DNA of 27,667 bases, from assembly GCA_005880605.1 (NCBI GenBank), contig VBIS01000087.1, positions 1 to 27,667 on the forward strand, read 5' to 3'. The position numbers and the translations under genes were made by a program. The DNA is from Chloroflexota bacterium. GTDB taxonomy: Bacteria; Chloroflexota; Dormibacteria; CF-121. This document shows, piece after piece, positions 8,297 through 15,178 of the stretch. Position 1 is the first letter of the stretch, and the number at the start of each line of letters is the position of its first letter. The notes beneath the pieces were generated by a model. It saw only the letters and a program-made list of their open reading frames with translations, had not been told where the DNA came from and made no database searches.

Positions 8297-9696
8297 TGCG
8301 CATCCATTTCATCGGTATCTGCGGCTATGCCGTATCGGGGCTGGCGGTAGTCGCCAAGCAATTGGGTAACGACGTCACCGGCTCGGATGAGGACGCCTAC
8401 CCGCCCACGACGGACATCCTGACGAGGGCCGGCATCAAATGGGTGGATGGCCATGCCACCGCCAACCTCACGCGCTGGGGGAAGCCTGACCTTGTCGTGC
8501 AGGGCAACCAGGTGCGCGAGGGCAATCCCGAAACCGAGGCGGCACGCCGACATCACATCCGCCTGCTCAGCGAGGCGGAATACTGGGGCGAGCTGACGGC
8601 GGATCGATACCGAATCGTGGTCGCGGGCTCGGCGGGCAAGACGACCACGGCCAGCCTGATCGCATGGATCCTGCGGTCGGCGGGCCGCAACCCCGGGTTT
8701 CGCCTGGGGATGGCGGTCAAGGACCTCGGCTCGGCGGCCGCCTGGGGCAGCGGCCGAGAATTCGTCTTCGAAGGCGATGAATACACCTCGGCCGTGTTCG
8801 ATCCTCGGCCCAAGTTCCTGCACTTCTCTGCGCAGCTGGCGGTGCTGACCAACATCGACTGGGACCATCCCGACGTCTTTCCGGACCCGGTGGCCTACGA
8901 GGCGGTGTTCCGTCAGTTCCTCGAGGACCTCGGGCAGGAAGATCGCTTGATTGCCAACGCCGATGATCCAACGGTGCGGCGCCTCCTCAATCGGACGCGG
9001 GCCAACGTGGAGACCTATGGGCTTCGGGGTGGCGCTGACTGGCAGGGACGTGACGTCCAGATCGACGGCGACGGGATGCGGTTCACCGCGTGGCACCAGG
9101 GCAAAGTGCTCGCTGTCGTCAGCACGCGACTTCCGGGAGAGCACAATGCGACCAACGCGCTCGCGGCGCTGGCCGCCAGCGTGCGGCTTGGGGTGCCGGT
9201 GCCGGTCGCGGTGGATGCCATCGGACGCTTCCAGGGCGTCTCCCGCCGCTTCGAGATCCGCGGCCAGGTGCGCGGCGTCACCCTCGTCGACGATTACGCG
9301 CACCACCCGGCGAAAGTCCGCGCCACACTGCAGGCGGCGCAGGAACGATTTCATCCCGGCAGGGTGCTGGCCTGCTTCGTTCCGCACACCTACTCGCGGA
9401 CCCTGGCCCTGATGGATGGGTACGCCGACGCCTTTCAGGGCTGCGCCCTCGTCGTCATCGGTCCGATCGAGCCCGCCCGCGAGCGGCACCTCGCGCACAC
9501 CGTCACCGCGCAGGACCTGGCGAACCGCATCCGGGGTGTCGGTGACGTCGTCACCGTCGATTCGGCGCGCTCCGCGGCCTACAAGCTGGCCTCGGCCGCG
9601 CGTCCGGGCGATGTCATCGTCTTCATGTCGGTGCGCGGCTTCGACGATGCCGTCGGCAAGACCGCCGAGGTGCTGGAGCGCTCACCGGTTGCGTGA
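8296..9696 (+). CDS. murC: MurC/Mpl-family UDP-N-acetylmuramate ligase in the murC slot
   Basis: This 466-residue Mur ligase lies between murG and murB, where murC normally lies, so UDP-MurNAc--L-alanine ligase is the expected role. The N-terminal half instead resembles Mpl, the recycling ligase that adds a whole tripeptide to UDP-MurNAc. Evidence is HFIGICG, the VTGSDEDAYPPTTDIL block, QGNQVREGNPE, RNPGFRLG, FDPRPKFLHF and DWDHPDVF. The P-loop is GSAGKTTT (111-118) instead of the GTHGKTTT usual in both families. The C-terminal half has DDYAHHPAKV and PHTYSRT, which are MurC-like. Family membership is secure. Whether L-Ala or a tripeptide is the substrate cannot be read from sequence alone. 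No other murC or mpl is in the window. Confidence 0.85.
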   Translation: MRIHFIGICGYAVSGLAVVAKQLGNDVTGSDEDAYPPTTDILTRAGIKWVDGHATANLTRWGKPDLVVQGNQVREGNPETEAARRHHIRLLSEAEYWGELTADRYRIVVAGSAGKTTTASLIAWILRSAGRNPGFRLGMAVKDLGSAAAWGSGREFVFEGDEYTSAVFDPRPKFLHFSAQLAVLTNIDWDHPDVFPDPVAYEAVFRQFLEDLGQEDRLIANADDPTVRRLLNRTRANVETYGLRGGADWQGRDVQIDGDGMRFTAWHQGKVLAVVSTRLPGEHNATNALAALAASVRLGVPVPVAVDAIGRFQGVSRRFEIRGQVRGVTLVDDYAHHPAKVRATLQAAQERFHPGRVLACFVPHTYSRTLALMDGYADAFQGCALVVIGPIEPARERHLAHTVTAQDLANRIRGVGDVVTVDSARSAAYKLASAARPGDVIVFMSVRGFDDAVGKTAEVLERSPVA

Positions 9697-10591
9697 CGCG
9701 TGGCTTACCTCGTATCCCGGGGTTCGGGAGCATGAGCCGCTGCAACCGTACAGCTGGTATGGCATCGGCGGCCGCGCTCGGTATTTCCTGGAGCTGGCCG
9801 ACGACGCGGCCTTGCCCGAGCTAGTCGGGCGGCTGAATCGCGACCAGGTCCCGTACCTCGTCATCGGTGCGGCCACCAACACGCTGTTCGCCGGCGACGA
9901 ACTGCCTGGGCTCACGATCAAGTTGAGCACCGCACGCATTTCGATCAATGGCGATGCCGTGTCCGTGTCCGCGGGGACCCTGATGCCCAAGCTGGCGGCG
10001 GAGACGGCCAGGGCAGGCCGGACTGGCCTGGAGTTTGGCGCGGGCGTCCCGGGCACCCTCGGCGGTTCGGTGTTTGGCAACGCAGGCGCCTTCGGCGGCG
10101 AGGTCAAGGACCGGCTGCTGCGCGCGGAGGTGGTCGACCCACAGGGCAAGCGCCAGGTGATGACGTTGGCGGAGTGCGCCTTCGGCTATCGCGATTCGGT
10201 CTTCAAACGATCGCGCGACCGATGGGTGATCACCTCGGCGACGTTTGCGACGACCAGCGAACCGCCGGCAGCGGTGCGAAAGCGGCTGCTGGAAGTGCAG
10301 AAGCATCGGCGCGCGACCCAACCGATCGAGCAGCGCAGCTTGGGCAGCACCTTCAAGAACCCACCGGGCGATTCCGCGGGCCGCTTGATCGACGCCTGCG
10401 GCCTCAAAGGCCTACAAGTCGGCGGCGCGCAGGTCTCGCCGAAACACGCGAATTTCATCGTCAACCTGGGCGGGGCGAGCGCCGATGACGTGCTAGCCTT
10501 AGTGGCCGAGATGCGGGATCGCGTCCAAGAACGGTTCGGCATCGAGCTAGAACCGGAGATCCGCGTCATCGGCCGGGCTAAGCAAGCGTGA
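9689..10591 (+). CDS. murB: UDP-N-acetylenolpyruvoylglucosamine reductase
   Basis: This 300-residue FAD-dependent reductase makes UDP-MurNAc. Key blocks are SWYGIGGRARYF, LEFGAGVPGTLGGSVFGNAG, FGYRDSVFK, the catalytic-serine block SLGSTFKNP, AGRLIDACGLKG, and a C-terminal LEPEIRVIG with the conserved Glu. Its length and GSTFKNP fit the type II (B. subtilis-like) class. The N-terminal FAD loop is GAATN rather than the usual GGGSN. TTG 9689 is chosen because it overlaps the previous stop by 8 nt, is preceded by GGAG at 9675-9678, and leaves the usual short leader before SWYGIGG. The stop overlaps the ddl GTG. Confidence 0.94.
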   Translation: MRDAWLTSYPGVREHEPLQPYSWYGIGGRARYFLELADDAALPELVGRLNRDQVPYLVIGAATNTLFAGDELPGLTIKLSTARISINGDAVSVSAGTLMPKLAAETARAGRTGLEFGAGVPGTLGGSVFGNAGAFGGEVKDRLLRAEVVDPQGKRQVMTLAECAFGYRDSVFKRSRDRWVITSATFATTSEPPAAVRKRLLEVQKHRRATQPIEQRSLGSTFKNPPGDSAGRLIDACGLKGLQVGGAQVSPKHANFIVNLGGASADDVLALVAEMRDRVQERFGIELEPEIRVIGRAKQA

Positions 10592-11736
10592 AGCGGCTGC
10601 GGGTCGGGGTCCTGTTCGGGGGACGGTCCACCGAACACGAGGTCTCCATCCTCTCCGCCCAGTCGATCATCGCCGCCATGGATCCGCAACGCTTCGAGGC
10701 GGTGCCACTTTACATCGACCGAGAAGGCCGCTGGCTCACCGGGGCCTCGCTCAAGCGGCTCGTCAGCAACGCCGCGGCGCGCAAGTATGTCTACCTGCCA
10801 CCCGACCCAACGCAACACTCCCTGGTTCCGGCGCAAGACGGGGAACCTCCCTCCCCCCTTGCGGGGGAGGGTCGGGGTGGGGGCTTTCTCCCACTCGATG
10901 TCGTCTTCCCGGTCTTTCACGGGCTCAATGGTGAGGACGGCACGATCCAGGGGGTGCTCGAGCTGGCCAACCTGCCGTATGTGGGCGCCGGCGTGCTCGG
11001 ATCCGCGCTCGGCCTCGACAAGATCTACATGAAGCGCGCCTTTGCCGCCGCCGGCCTACCGGTCGTGGACTACCTGCCGGTCACGCGCCGCCAGTATGAG
11101 CGCGACCCGGACGCGTTCATCGCACGCGTCGAAGAGGGACTCGGATACCCGTGCTTCACGAAGTTCGCGAACTCGGGCTCGAGCGTCGGGACCACCAAGG
11201 CGCACAACCGGGCCGAGCTGGTCGAGGGGCTTCGCCTCGCCAGCACCTTTGATCGCAAATTATTGGTGGAGCGAGCCGTCGATGCTCGCGAACTCGAGAT
11301 CAGCGTCCTCGGCAATGACGAGCCGGAAGCGTCGGTGGTGGGCGAGGTGGTGCCGGCGCACGAGTTCTACGACTACGAGGCGAAATATCTCGACGAGGGG
11401 TCGAGGCTGCTGATCCCGGCACCCGTCGACGATGCGGTCGCCCAGGAAGCTCGCCGCATGGCAGTGCGCGCCTTCCAGGCGGTCGACGCGGCCGGCATGG
11501 CCCGGGTGGACTTCTTCCTGGAGCGCACCAGTGGCCGGCTCCTGTTGAACGAGCTCAACACCATTCCCGGTTTTACCCGGATCAGCATGTATCCCAAGCT
11601 CTGGGAAGCCTCGGGTCTGCCCTATCCCAAGCTGATCGAGCGCCTGGTCGAGCTCGCCATCGAACGCTTCAACGACCGGCAGCGCTCGCAAACGGCGATC
11701 GATAGCCGCCTGCTTCCGCCGGAGGCCGGTGAATGA
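10588..11736 (+). CDS. ddl: D-alanine--D-alanine ligase
   Basis: This 382-residue ATP-grasp ligase makes the D-Ala-D-Ala used by MurF. The N-terminal GGRSTEHEVS, HGLNGEDGTIQG, NSGSSVGTTKAHN, FYDYEAKY and LNELNTIPGFTRISMYPKL blocks are all present. FYDYEAKY fits D-Ala-D-Ala rather than VanA-type specificity. An extra proline/glycine-rich stretch reading PPSPLAGEGRGGG, just before the conserved LDVVFPVFHG strand, is encoded by a palindromic repeat. It falls in a length-variable linker, so activity may be kept. GTG 10588 overlaps the murB stop. The stop overlaps the ftsQ ATG. Confidence 0.95.
   Translation: MKRLRVGVLFGGRSTEHEVSILSAQSIIAAMDPQRFEAVPLYIDREGRWLTGASLKRLVSNAAARKYVYLPPDPTQHSLVPAQDGEPPSPLAGEGRGGGFLPLDVVFPVFHGLNGEDGTIQGVLELANLPYVGAGVLGSALGLDKIYMKRAFAAAGLPVVDYLPVTRRQYERDPDAFIARVEEGLGYPCFTKFANSGSSVGTTKAHNRAELVEGLRLASTFDRKLLVERAVDARELEISVLGNDEPEASVVGEVVPAHEFYDYEAKYLDEGSRLLIPAPVDDAVAQEARRMAVRAFQAVDAAGMARVDFFLERTSGRLLLNELNTIPGFTRISMYPKLWEASGLPYPKLIERLVELAIERFNDRQRSQTAIDSRLLPPEAGE
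10846..10883. repeat. Palindromic GC-rich repeat inserted in frame in ddl
   Basis: CCCTCCCCC (10849-10857) pairs perfectly with GGGGGAGGG (10863-10871) around the loop CTTGC, followed by TCGGGGTGGGGG. It reads PPSPLAGEGRGGG in the ddl frame. I recognise this peptide as the typical translation of a dispersed palindromic repeat found in many GC-rich genomes, usually between genes. Only one copy is in this window, so its repeat nature here is from knowledge and not from internal copies. Confidence 0.75.
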
Positions 11737-12539
11737 CGGTCAGCAGCATCGAGAAGCGGCGGCGGCGGCCGGCCCCAGCGCCGGCCAAGCCCACCACCTC
11801 GTCGCGCGGCTGGATTTGGGCGGTGGCACAGATCGCGATCCTCGGCGCCGAAATCTTTGCCGCGCTTTTCCTGCTGGCACAGCCGGCCTTTCGACCGCGC
11901 CAGGTGCAGATCGTCGGGGCGACCCATCTCACCTCGGCTCAAATCATCGCCGCCCTGGCGCTTCCGCCCGACCGGAACATCTTCTTTCTCAACCACGGCG
12001 AGCTCGAGCAGCGCCTGACGGCGATACCGTGGGTCCGATCGGCCACTGTCAGCCTGGCCCTGCCCGATCGCGTCACGGCCAACCTCACCGAATGGAAGCC
12101 GTCGGCCGTCCTACAGGTGGGGGAGGCAACCTACGCCATGAATGATCTCGGTCAAGTCCTCGACCCGACGGCGGAGGCCGGCGGATTGACGGTGATCAAC
12201 CGACCGGACTTCGGCCCGGTGGCTTACGGCCAGCGCGCGGTCGACCGCGACCTGCTGCCCATGCTGTTGCAGTTGAAGGCCGGCTTCGCGCCGGCATTCA
12301 AAATCTCGCTGATGTCGCTTCAGCTCGACCGCCGTCAGGTGCTGACCGCGCAAACCGACCGCGGATGGGCCATCATCTTTGGCCAGATGGTCACGAGCGA
12401 CGATCGCGCGACGCTGACGCCAAAGTTGGCGGCTCTGCGGGCGCTGGGCAGCCGGATCGATCTCCCCTCCGCGCCGATCCAGTACATCAACCTCGAAAAT
12501 CCAGGCGCGCCGGCGGTGCAGATGCGAGGGCGGAAATGA
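11733..12539 (+). CDS. ftsQ: Cell division protein FtsQ/DivIB
   Basis: This 268-residue bitopic membrane protein sits in the ftsQ slot after ddl. It has a basic Pro/Ala-rich cytoplasmic N-terminus (1-25) and one membrane helix (about 28-48). A POTRA domain follows, beginning FRPRQVQIVGATHLTS and including IPWVRSATVSLALPDRVTANLTE. The FtsQ beta domain comes next, with AYAMNDLGQVLDP-like features (ATYAMNDLGQVLDP). FtsQ links early and late divisome proteins and binds FtsL and its partner coil. The ATG overlaps the ddl stop as ATGA, and the stop overlaps the sbp ATG in the same way. Confidence 0.92.
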   Translation: MTVSSIEKRRRRPAPAPAKPTTSSRGWIWAVAQIAILGAEIFAALFLLAQPAFRPRQVQIVGATHLTSAQIIAALALPPDRNIFFLNHGELEQRLTAIPWVRSATVSLALPDRVTANLTEWKPSAVLQVGEATYAMNDLGQVLDPTAEAGGLTVINRPDFGPVAYGQRAVDRDLLPMLLQLKAGFAPAFKISLMSLQLDRRQVLTAQTDRGWAIIFGQMVTSDDRATLTPKLAALRALGSRIDLPSAPIQYINLENPGAPAVQMRGRK

Positions 12540-12901
12540 GGCTGCCGGCCAGCGGATCGCGTGAGGCCGTCTGGCTGGTCGCGGCCGTGATCGTCTTCGG
12601 CATCCTCGGGATCGTCCTCGGCCTCAATGCCCCGGTGCAGATCCCGCCAGGCTACGCGCGCTACACGGCGGTGATGATCCTGGCGGCGCTGGACTCCGTC
12701 CTGGGGGCGGTGAAGGCGTGGTTGAACGGAAACTTCGAAAATAAAGTGTTCATTTCGGGGCTCCTCGTGAATTCACTCGCGGCCGGCGCGCTCACCTACC
12801 TGGGCGACAAGCTCGGCGTCGAGCTTTACTTCGCCGCCATCGTCGCCTTCGGCGTCCGCATCTTCGACAATCTCGCCGTGATCCGACGCCACCTCTTGTA
12901 G
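12536..12901 (+). CDS. sbp: Small basic protein Sbp, DUF1290 membrane protein
   Basis: This 121-residue membrane protein has about three hydrophobic helices. The blocks ILAALDSVLGAVKAWL, FENKVFISGLLVNSL, YLGDKLGVELYFAAIVAFG and VRIFDNLAVIRRHLL match the DUF1290/Sbp family, which occurs next to ftsQ and ftsZ in Firmicutes, Actinobacteria and relatives. Its biochemical function is not known; the gene context implies a link to division. ATG 12536 overlaps the ftsQ stop and gives the normal family length. The open frame extends further upstream inside ftsQ, but that extension has no family resemblance. Confidence 0.92.
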   Translation: MRLPASGSREAVWLVAAVIVFGILGIVLGLNAPVQIPPGYARYTAVMILAALDSVLGAVKAWLNGNFENKVFISGLLVNSLAAGALTYLGDKLGVELYFAAIVAFGVRIFDNLAVIRRHLL

Positions 12902-12910
12902 CGTCCGGCG

Positions 12911-13924
12911 ATGACCCCTGACGACCGGTCGCTCCTCGACACGTTGCGCCGGCTCACCAACGGGTTTCAGGTTTCGCAAGCGATTCATGTCGCCGCCACC
13001 CTCGGCCTCGCCGACTTGCTTCGCGACGGCCCTCGATCGGTCGACGACCTGGCCGCGGCAACCGGGACGACCGCGTCGGCCCTCAACCGGCTGCTCCGTG
13101 CCCTCGCCAGCGTCGGAATCTTTGCCTACGTCGACGGTCGGTTCGGACAAACGGCGCTCTCCAATTACTTACGTTCGGATGTGACCGCCTCCTTGCGCGC
13201 CTGGGCCATGCGCGTCGGGCGACCGGATCACTGGCGCACCTGGGGCGAGCTCGAGCGAAGCCTCCGATCGGGTACATCGGCCTTTCGTGAGCTCTATGGC
13301 GTCACGGCGTGGGACTGGCGGGCCGCCCACCCCGAGGAGAATGCGATCTTCAATGCCGCGATGACCGGCTTATCGGCCGGCATGGTCGAGTCGATTGTGG
13401 CCGCCTACGATTTCTCGCAAATCCGCTCGATCGTCGACGTTGGCGGTGGGGAAGGGGCGCTGCTCACGGCGATCCTGGCCGCCAACCCTGACATGCGGGG
13501 CATCGTGTTCGATCTGCCGCATGTGCTCCCAGGTGCGAGTGACGTGCTCCAGCGGGCCGGCGTGACCGATCGCTGCGAGCTCGTGGCCGGGAGCTTCTTC
13601 GAAACCGTTCCCCCCGGCGCCGATGCTTACATCCTCAAGAGCATCATCCACGACTGGGATGACGCCGCATCCGTCGCGATTCTTCGATCGTGCCGGGCCG
13701 CGGTCCCCAGCACCGGCAGGCTGCTGCTGGTCGAGCACGTCCTGAAGCCCGTCAACGAGCCAGACCCGGCCCGCTTTTCTGACCTGAATATGCTCGTCAT
13801 GCTTGGCGGTCAGGAGCGTGACCCCGACGAATTCGCACGCCTCTGCGCGAACGCCGGCTTCCAGCTGAGCGCCATCATCCCGACCGCATCGACCCATTCG
13901 GTGCTCGAAGCCCGACCTGTCTGA
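12911..13924 (+). CDS. SAM-dependent O-methyltransferase, COMT/hydroxyindole type
   Basis: This 337-residue two-domain methyltransferase has an N-terminal winged-helix dimerisation domain (LGLADLLRDGPRSVDDLAAA, then ALNRLLRALASVGIF). Its C-terminal Rossmann domain has SAM motif I at VDVGGGEGALL (175-185), the acidic FDLPHVL segment, and ILKSIIHDWDD with the likely catalytic base H247. This layout matches plant-type caffeic acid and bacterial secondary-metabolite or carotenoid O-methyltransferases. The substrate cannot be predicted. It starts 10 nt after sbp and ends before the ftsA promoter, so it is co-transcribed with the upstream operon rather than with ftsAZ. Methyltransferases of this class are not part of known dcw clusters, so it may be a lineage-specific insertion. 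Confidence 0.88.
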   Translation: MTPDDRSLLDTLRRLTNGFQVSQAIHVAATLGLADLLRDGPRSVDDLAAATGTTASALNRLLRALASVGIFAYVDGRFGQTALSNYLRSDVTASLRAWAMRVGRPDHWRTWGELERSLRSGTSAFRELYGVTAWDWRAAHPEENAIFNAAMTGLSAGMVESIVAAYDFSQIRSIVDVGGGEGALLTAILAANPDMRGIVFDLPHVLPGASDVLQRAGVTDRCELVAGSFFETVPPGADAYILKSIIHDWDDAASVAILRSCRAAVPSTGRLLLVEHVLKPVNEPDPARFSDLNMLVMLGGQERDPDEFARLCANAGFQLSAIIPTASTHSVLEARPV

Positions 13925-13956
13925 CCCTCGGGCCCTTGCGCTACAGTGGCGCAGCC

Positions 13957-13965
13957 TGTGGATAA
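13957..13965 (-). promoter_or_regulatory. Perfect DnaA box upstream of the ftsA promoter
   Basis: TGTGGATAA on the + strand is TTATCCACA on the - strand, an exact match to the consensus DnaA box. It lies 16 nt upstream of the -35 element of the ftsA promoter, in the only intergenic region of the window longer than 100 nt. A single box is weaker evidence than a cluster. I saw no second perfect copy in this 124-nt gap. Confidence 0.5.
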
Positions 13966-13981
13966 CTCGAGGCCAGTTGTG

Positions 13982-14010
13982 TTGTCACGAGGGCGGGACC
14001 ACACTATAAT
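13982..14010 (+). promoter_or_regulatory. Sigma-70-type promoter driving ftsA-ftsZ
   Basis: TTGTCA (13982-13987) and a perfect TATAAT (14005-14010) are separated by exactly 17 nt. Transcription should begin near 14017, giving a leader of about 32 nt before ftsA. The AT-rich -10 stands out sharply in this GC-rich sequence. With the terminator after ftsZ, it defines an ftsA-ftsZ transcription unit. Confidence 0.85.
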
Positions 14011-14048
14011 GGGCTCGCCGGTTCCAGCCAACGTTCCAGGAAAGGTTT

Positions 14049-15162
14049 TTGCCTCGATCTAAATACGTCACAGCACTCGATATCGGCACAACCAAGATCT
14101 GCTGCGTCGTCGGCGAGCCGACGGAGCGCGGACTTAACATCGTCGGCGTCGGTGAGGCGCCTTCCGAAGGTCTGCGTCGCGGCGTGGTCGTCAACATGGA
14201 GAAGACCGTCCGCGGCATCACGCACGCCGTCGATGCTGCGCAACGCATGTGCGGTCACAAGCTGGAGTCCTGTTTCGTCGGCATGGCGGGCACCCATGTG
14301 CTCAGCCAGAACAGCCGAGGCGTGATCGCGGTCGCGCGATCAGACCGCGAGATCGGACACGAAGATGTGAACCGCGTCATCGACGCGGCGCGCGCGGTCT
14401 CGGTGCCCAACGACCGCGAGATCATCCACGTCGTCCCCCGCGGCTACGTCGTGGACGGCCAGGAGGGTGTCAAGGATGCGGTCGGCATGTCGGGCTCCCG
14501 GCTCGAGGTCGAGACGCACATACAACGAGCTCGACCTGGGTGTAGCACTGGTCGACGTGGGGGGTGGGACGACCGACGTGGCGCTCTTCAACGAGGGCAG
14601 CGTGGTACATACGGCGGTCTTGCCGGTGGGAGCCACGCACGTGACCAATGATGTCGCCATCGGGCTCCGGACCACCCTGACCGAGGCCGAGATGTTGAAG
14701 ATCAACTACGGCCACGCGATCCCGGCATGCATCCCGCGCGAGGAGATGGTGGAGGTGCACCAGATCGGTCAGGACCGAATGCAGGCGGTACCGCGTCGCC
14801 ACCTGGCCGAGATCATCGCGCCCCGGGCCCGCGAGATCCTCGAGATGGTCAAGCTCGAGATGCGTCGCGGCGGGCACGACGGCTTCCTCCCGGGGGGTGT
14901 GGTCTTCACCGGCGGTGGCTGCCGTCTCCTCGGCTTCACGGAGCTCGCCCAGAGCCTGCTCGAGCTGCCCGTCCGCATCGGGGCGCCCGGGCAAACCATC
15001 GGGATGAATGACCAGGTGAGCGGTCCCGCCTATGCGACGGCGGTGGGATTGCTGCGGTGGGGAACCAAACTTCGGCACCACGGCAACGGGCACGCAGCCG
15101 TTGGCGCGGGCGCGTCGGCGGTGTACGCAAAGACCGTTCGTTGGATCAAGGATTTCTTCTAA
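14049..15162 (+). pseudogene. ftsA: Cell division protein FtsA, interrupted by an internal deletion and frameshift
   Basis: FtsA is the actin-like protein that tethers FtsZ to the membrane. The first part (TTG 14049, with GGAAAGG at 14039-14045) reads YVTALDIGTTKICCVVGE, the phosphate 1 motif. It continues through the 1C subdomain to GMSGSRLEVETHI near 14522. The match then jumps to another frame, resuming at NELDLGVALVDVGGGTTDVA (phosphate 2), and runs through VVFTGGGCRLLG to the C-terminal amphipathic helix VRWIKDFF and TAA 15160. Compared with the family, about 40 residues are missing at the junction, the block that normally begins VTG or VT and ends just before the DE-x-LG segment. The remaining 371 codons cannot make one protein. 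Loss of a conserved gene next to an intact ftsZ is surprising, so an assembly error is a strong alternative to true inactivation. Confidence 0.85.
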
Positions 15163-15166
15163 GAGG

Positions 15167-15173
15167 AAGGAGG
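15167..15173 (+). promoter_or_regulatory. Strong ribosome binding site of ftsZ start 1
   Basis: AAGGAGG ends 5 nt before ATG 15179, in the 16-nt gap between ftsA and ftsZ. This is the best Shine-Dalgarno of any annotated start in the window, and it is matched by a second identical copy at 15308. Confidence 0.85.
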
Positions 15174-15178
15174 CCGAT

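Noticed and set aside
12365..12535. N-terminal extension of Sbp inside ftsQ
   Set aside because: It is the out-of-frame reading of ftsQ; the DUF1290 match begins only after ATG 12536.
13937..13953. Hairpin TGCGC/GCGCA after the methyltransferase as a terminator
   Set aside because: The stem is only 5 bp and no T-tract follows, so termination is not supported.
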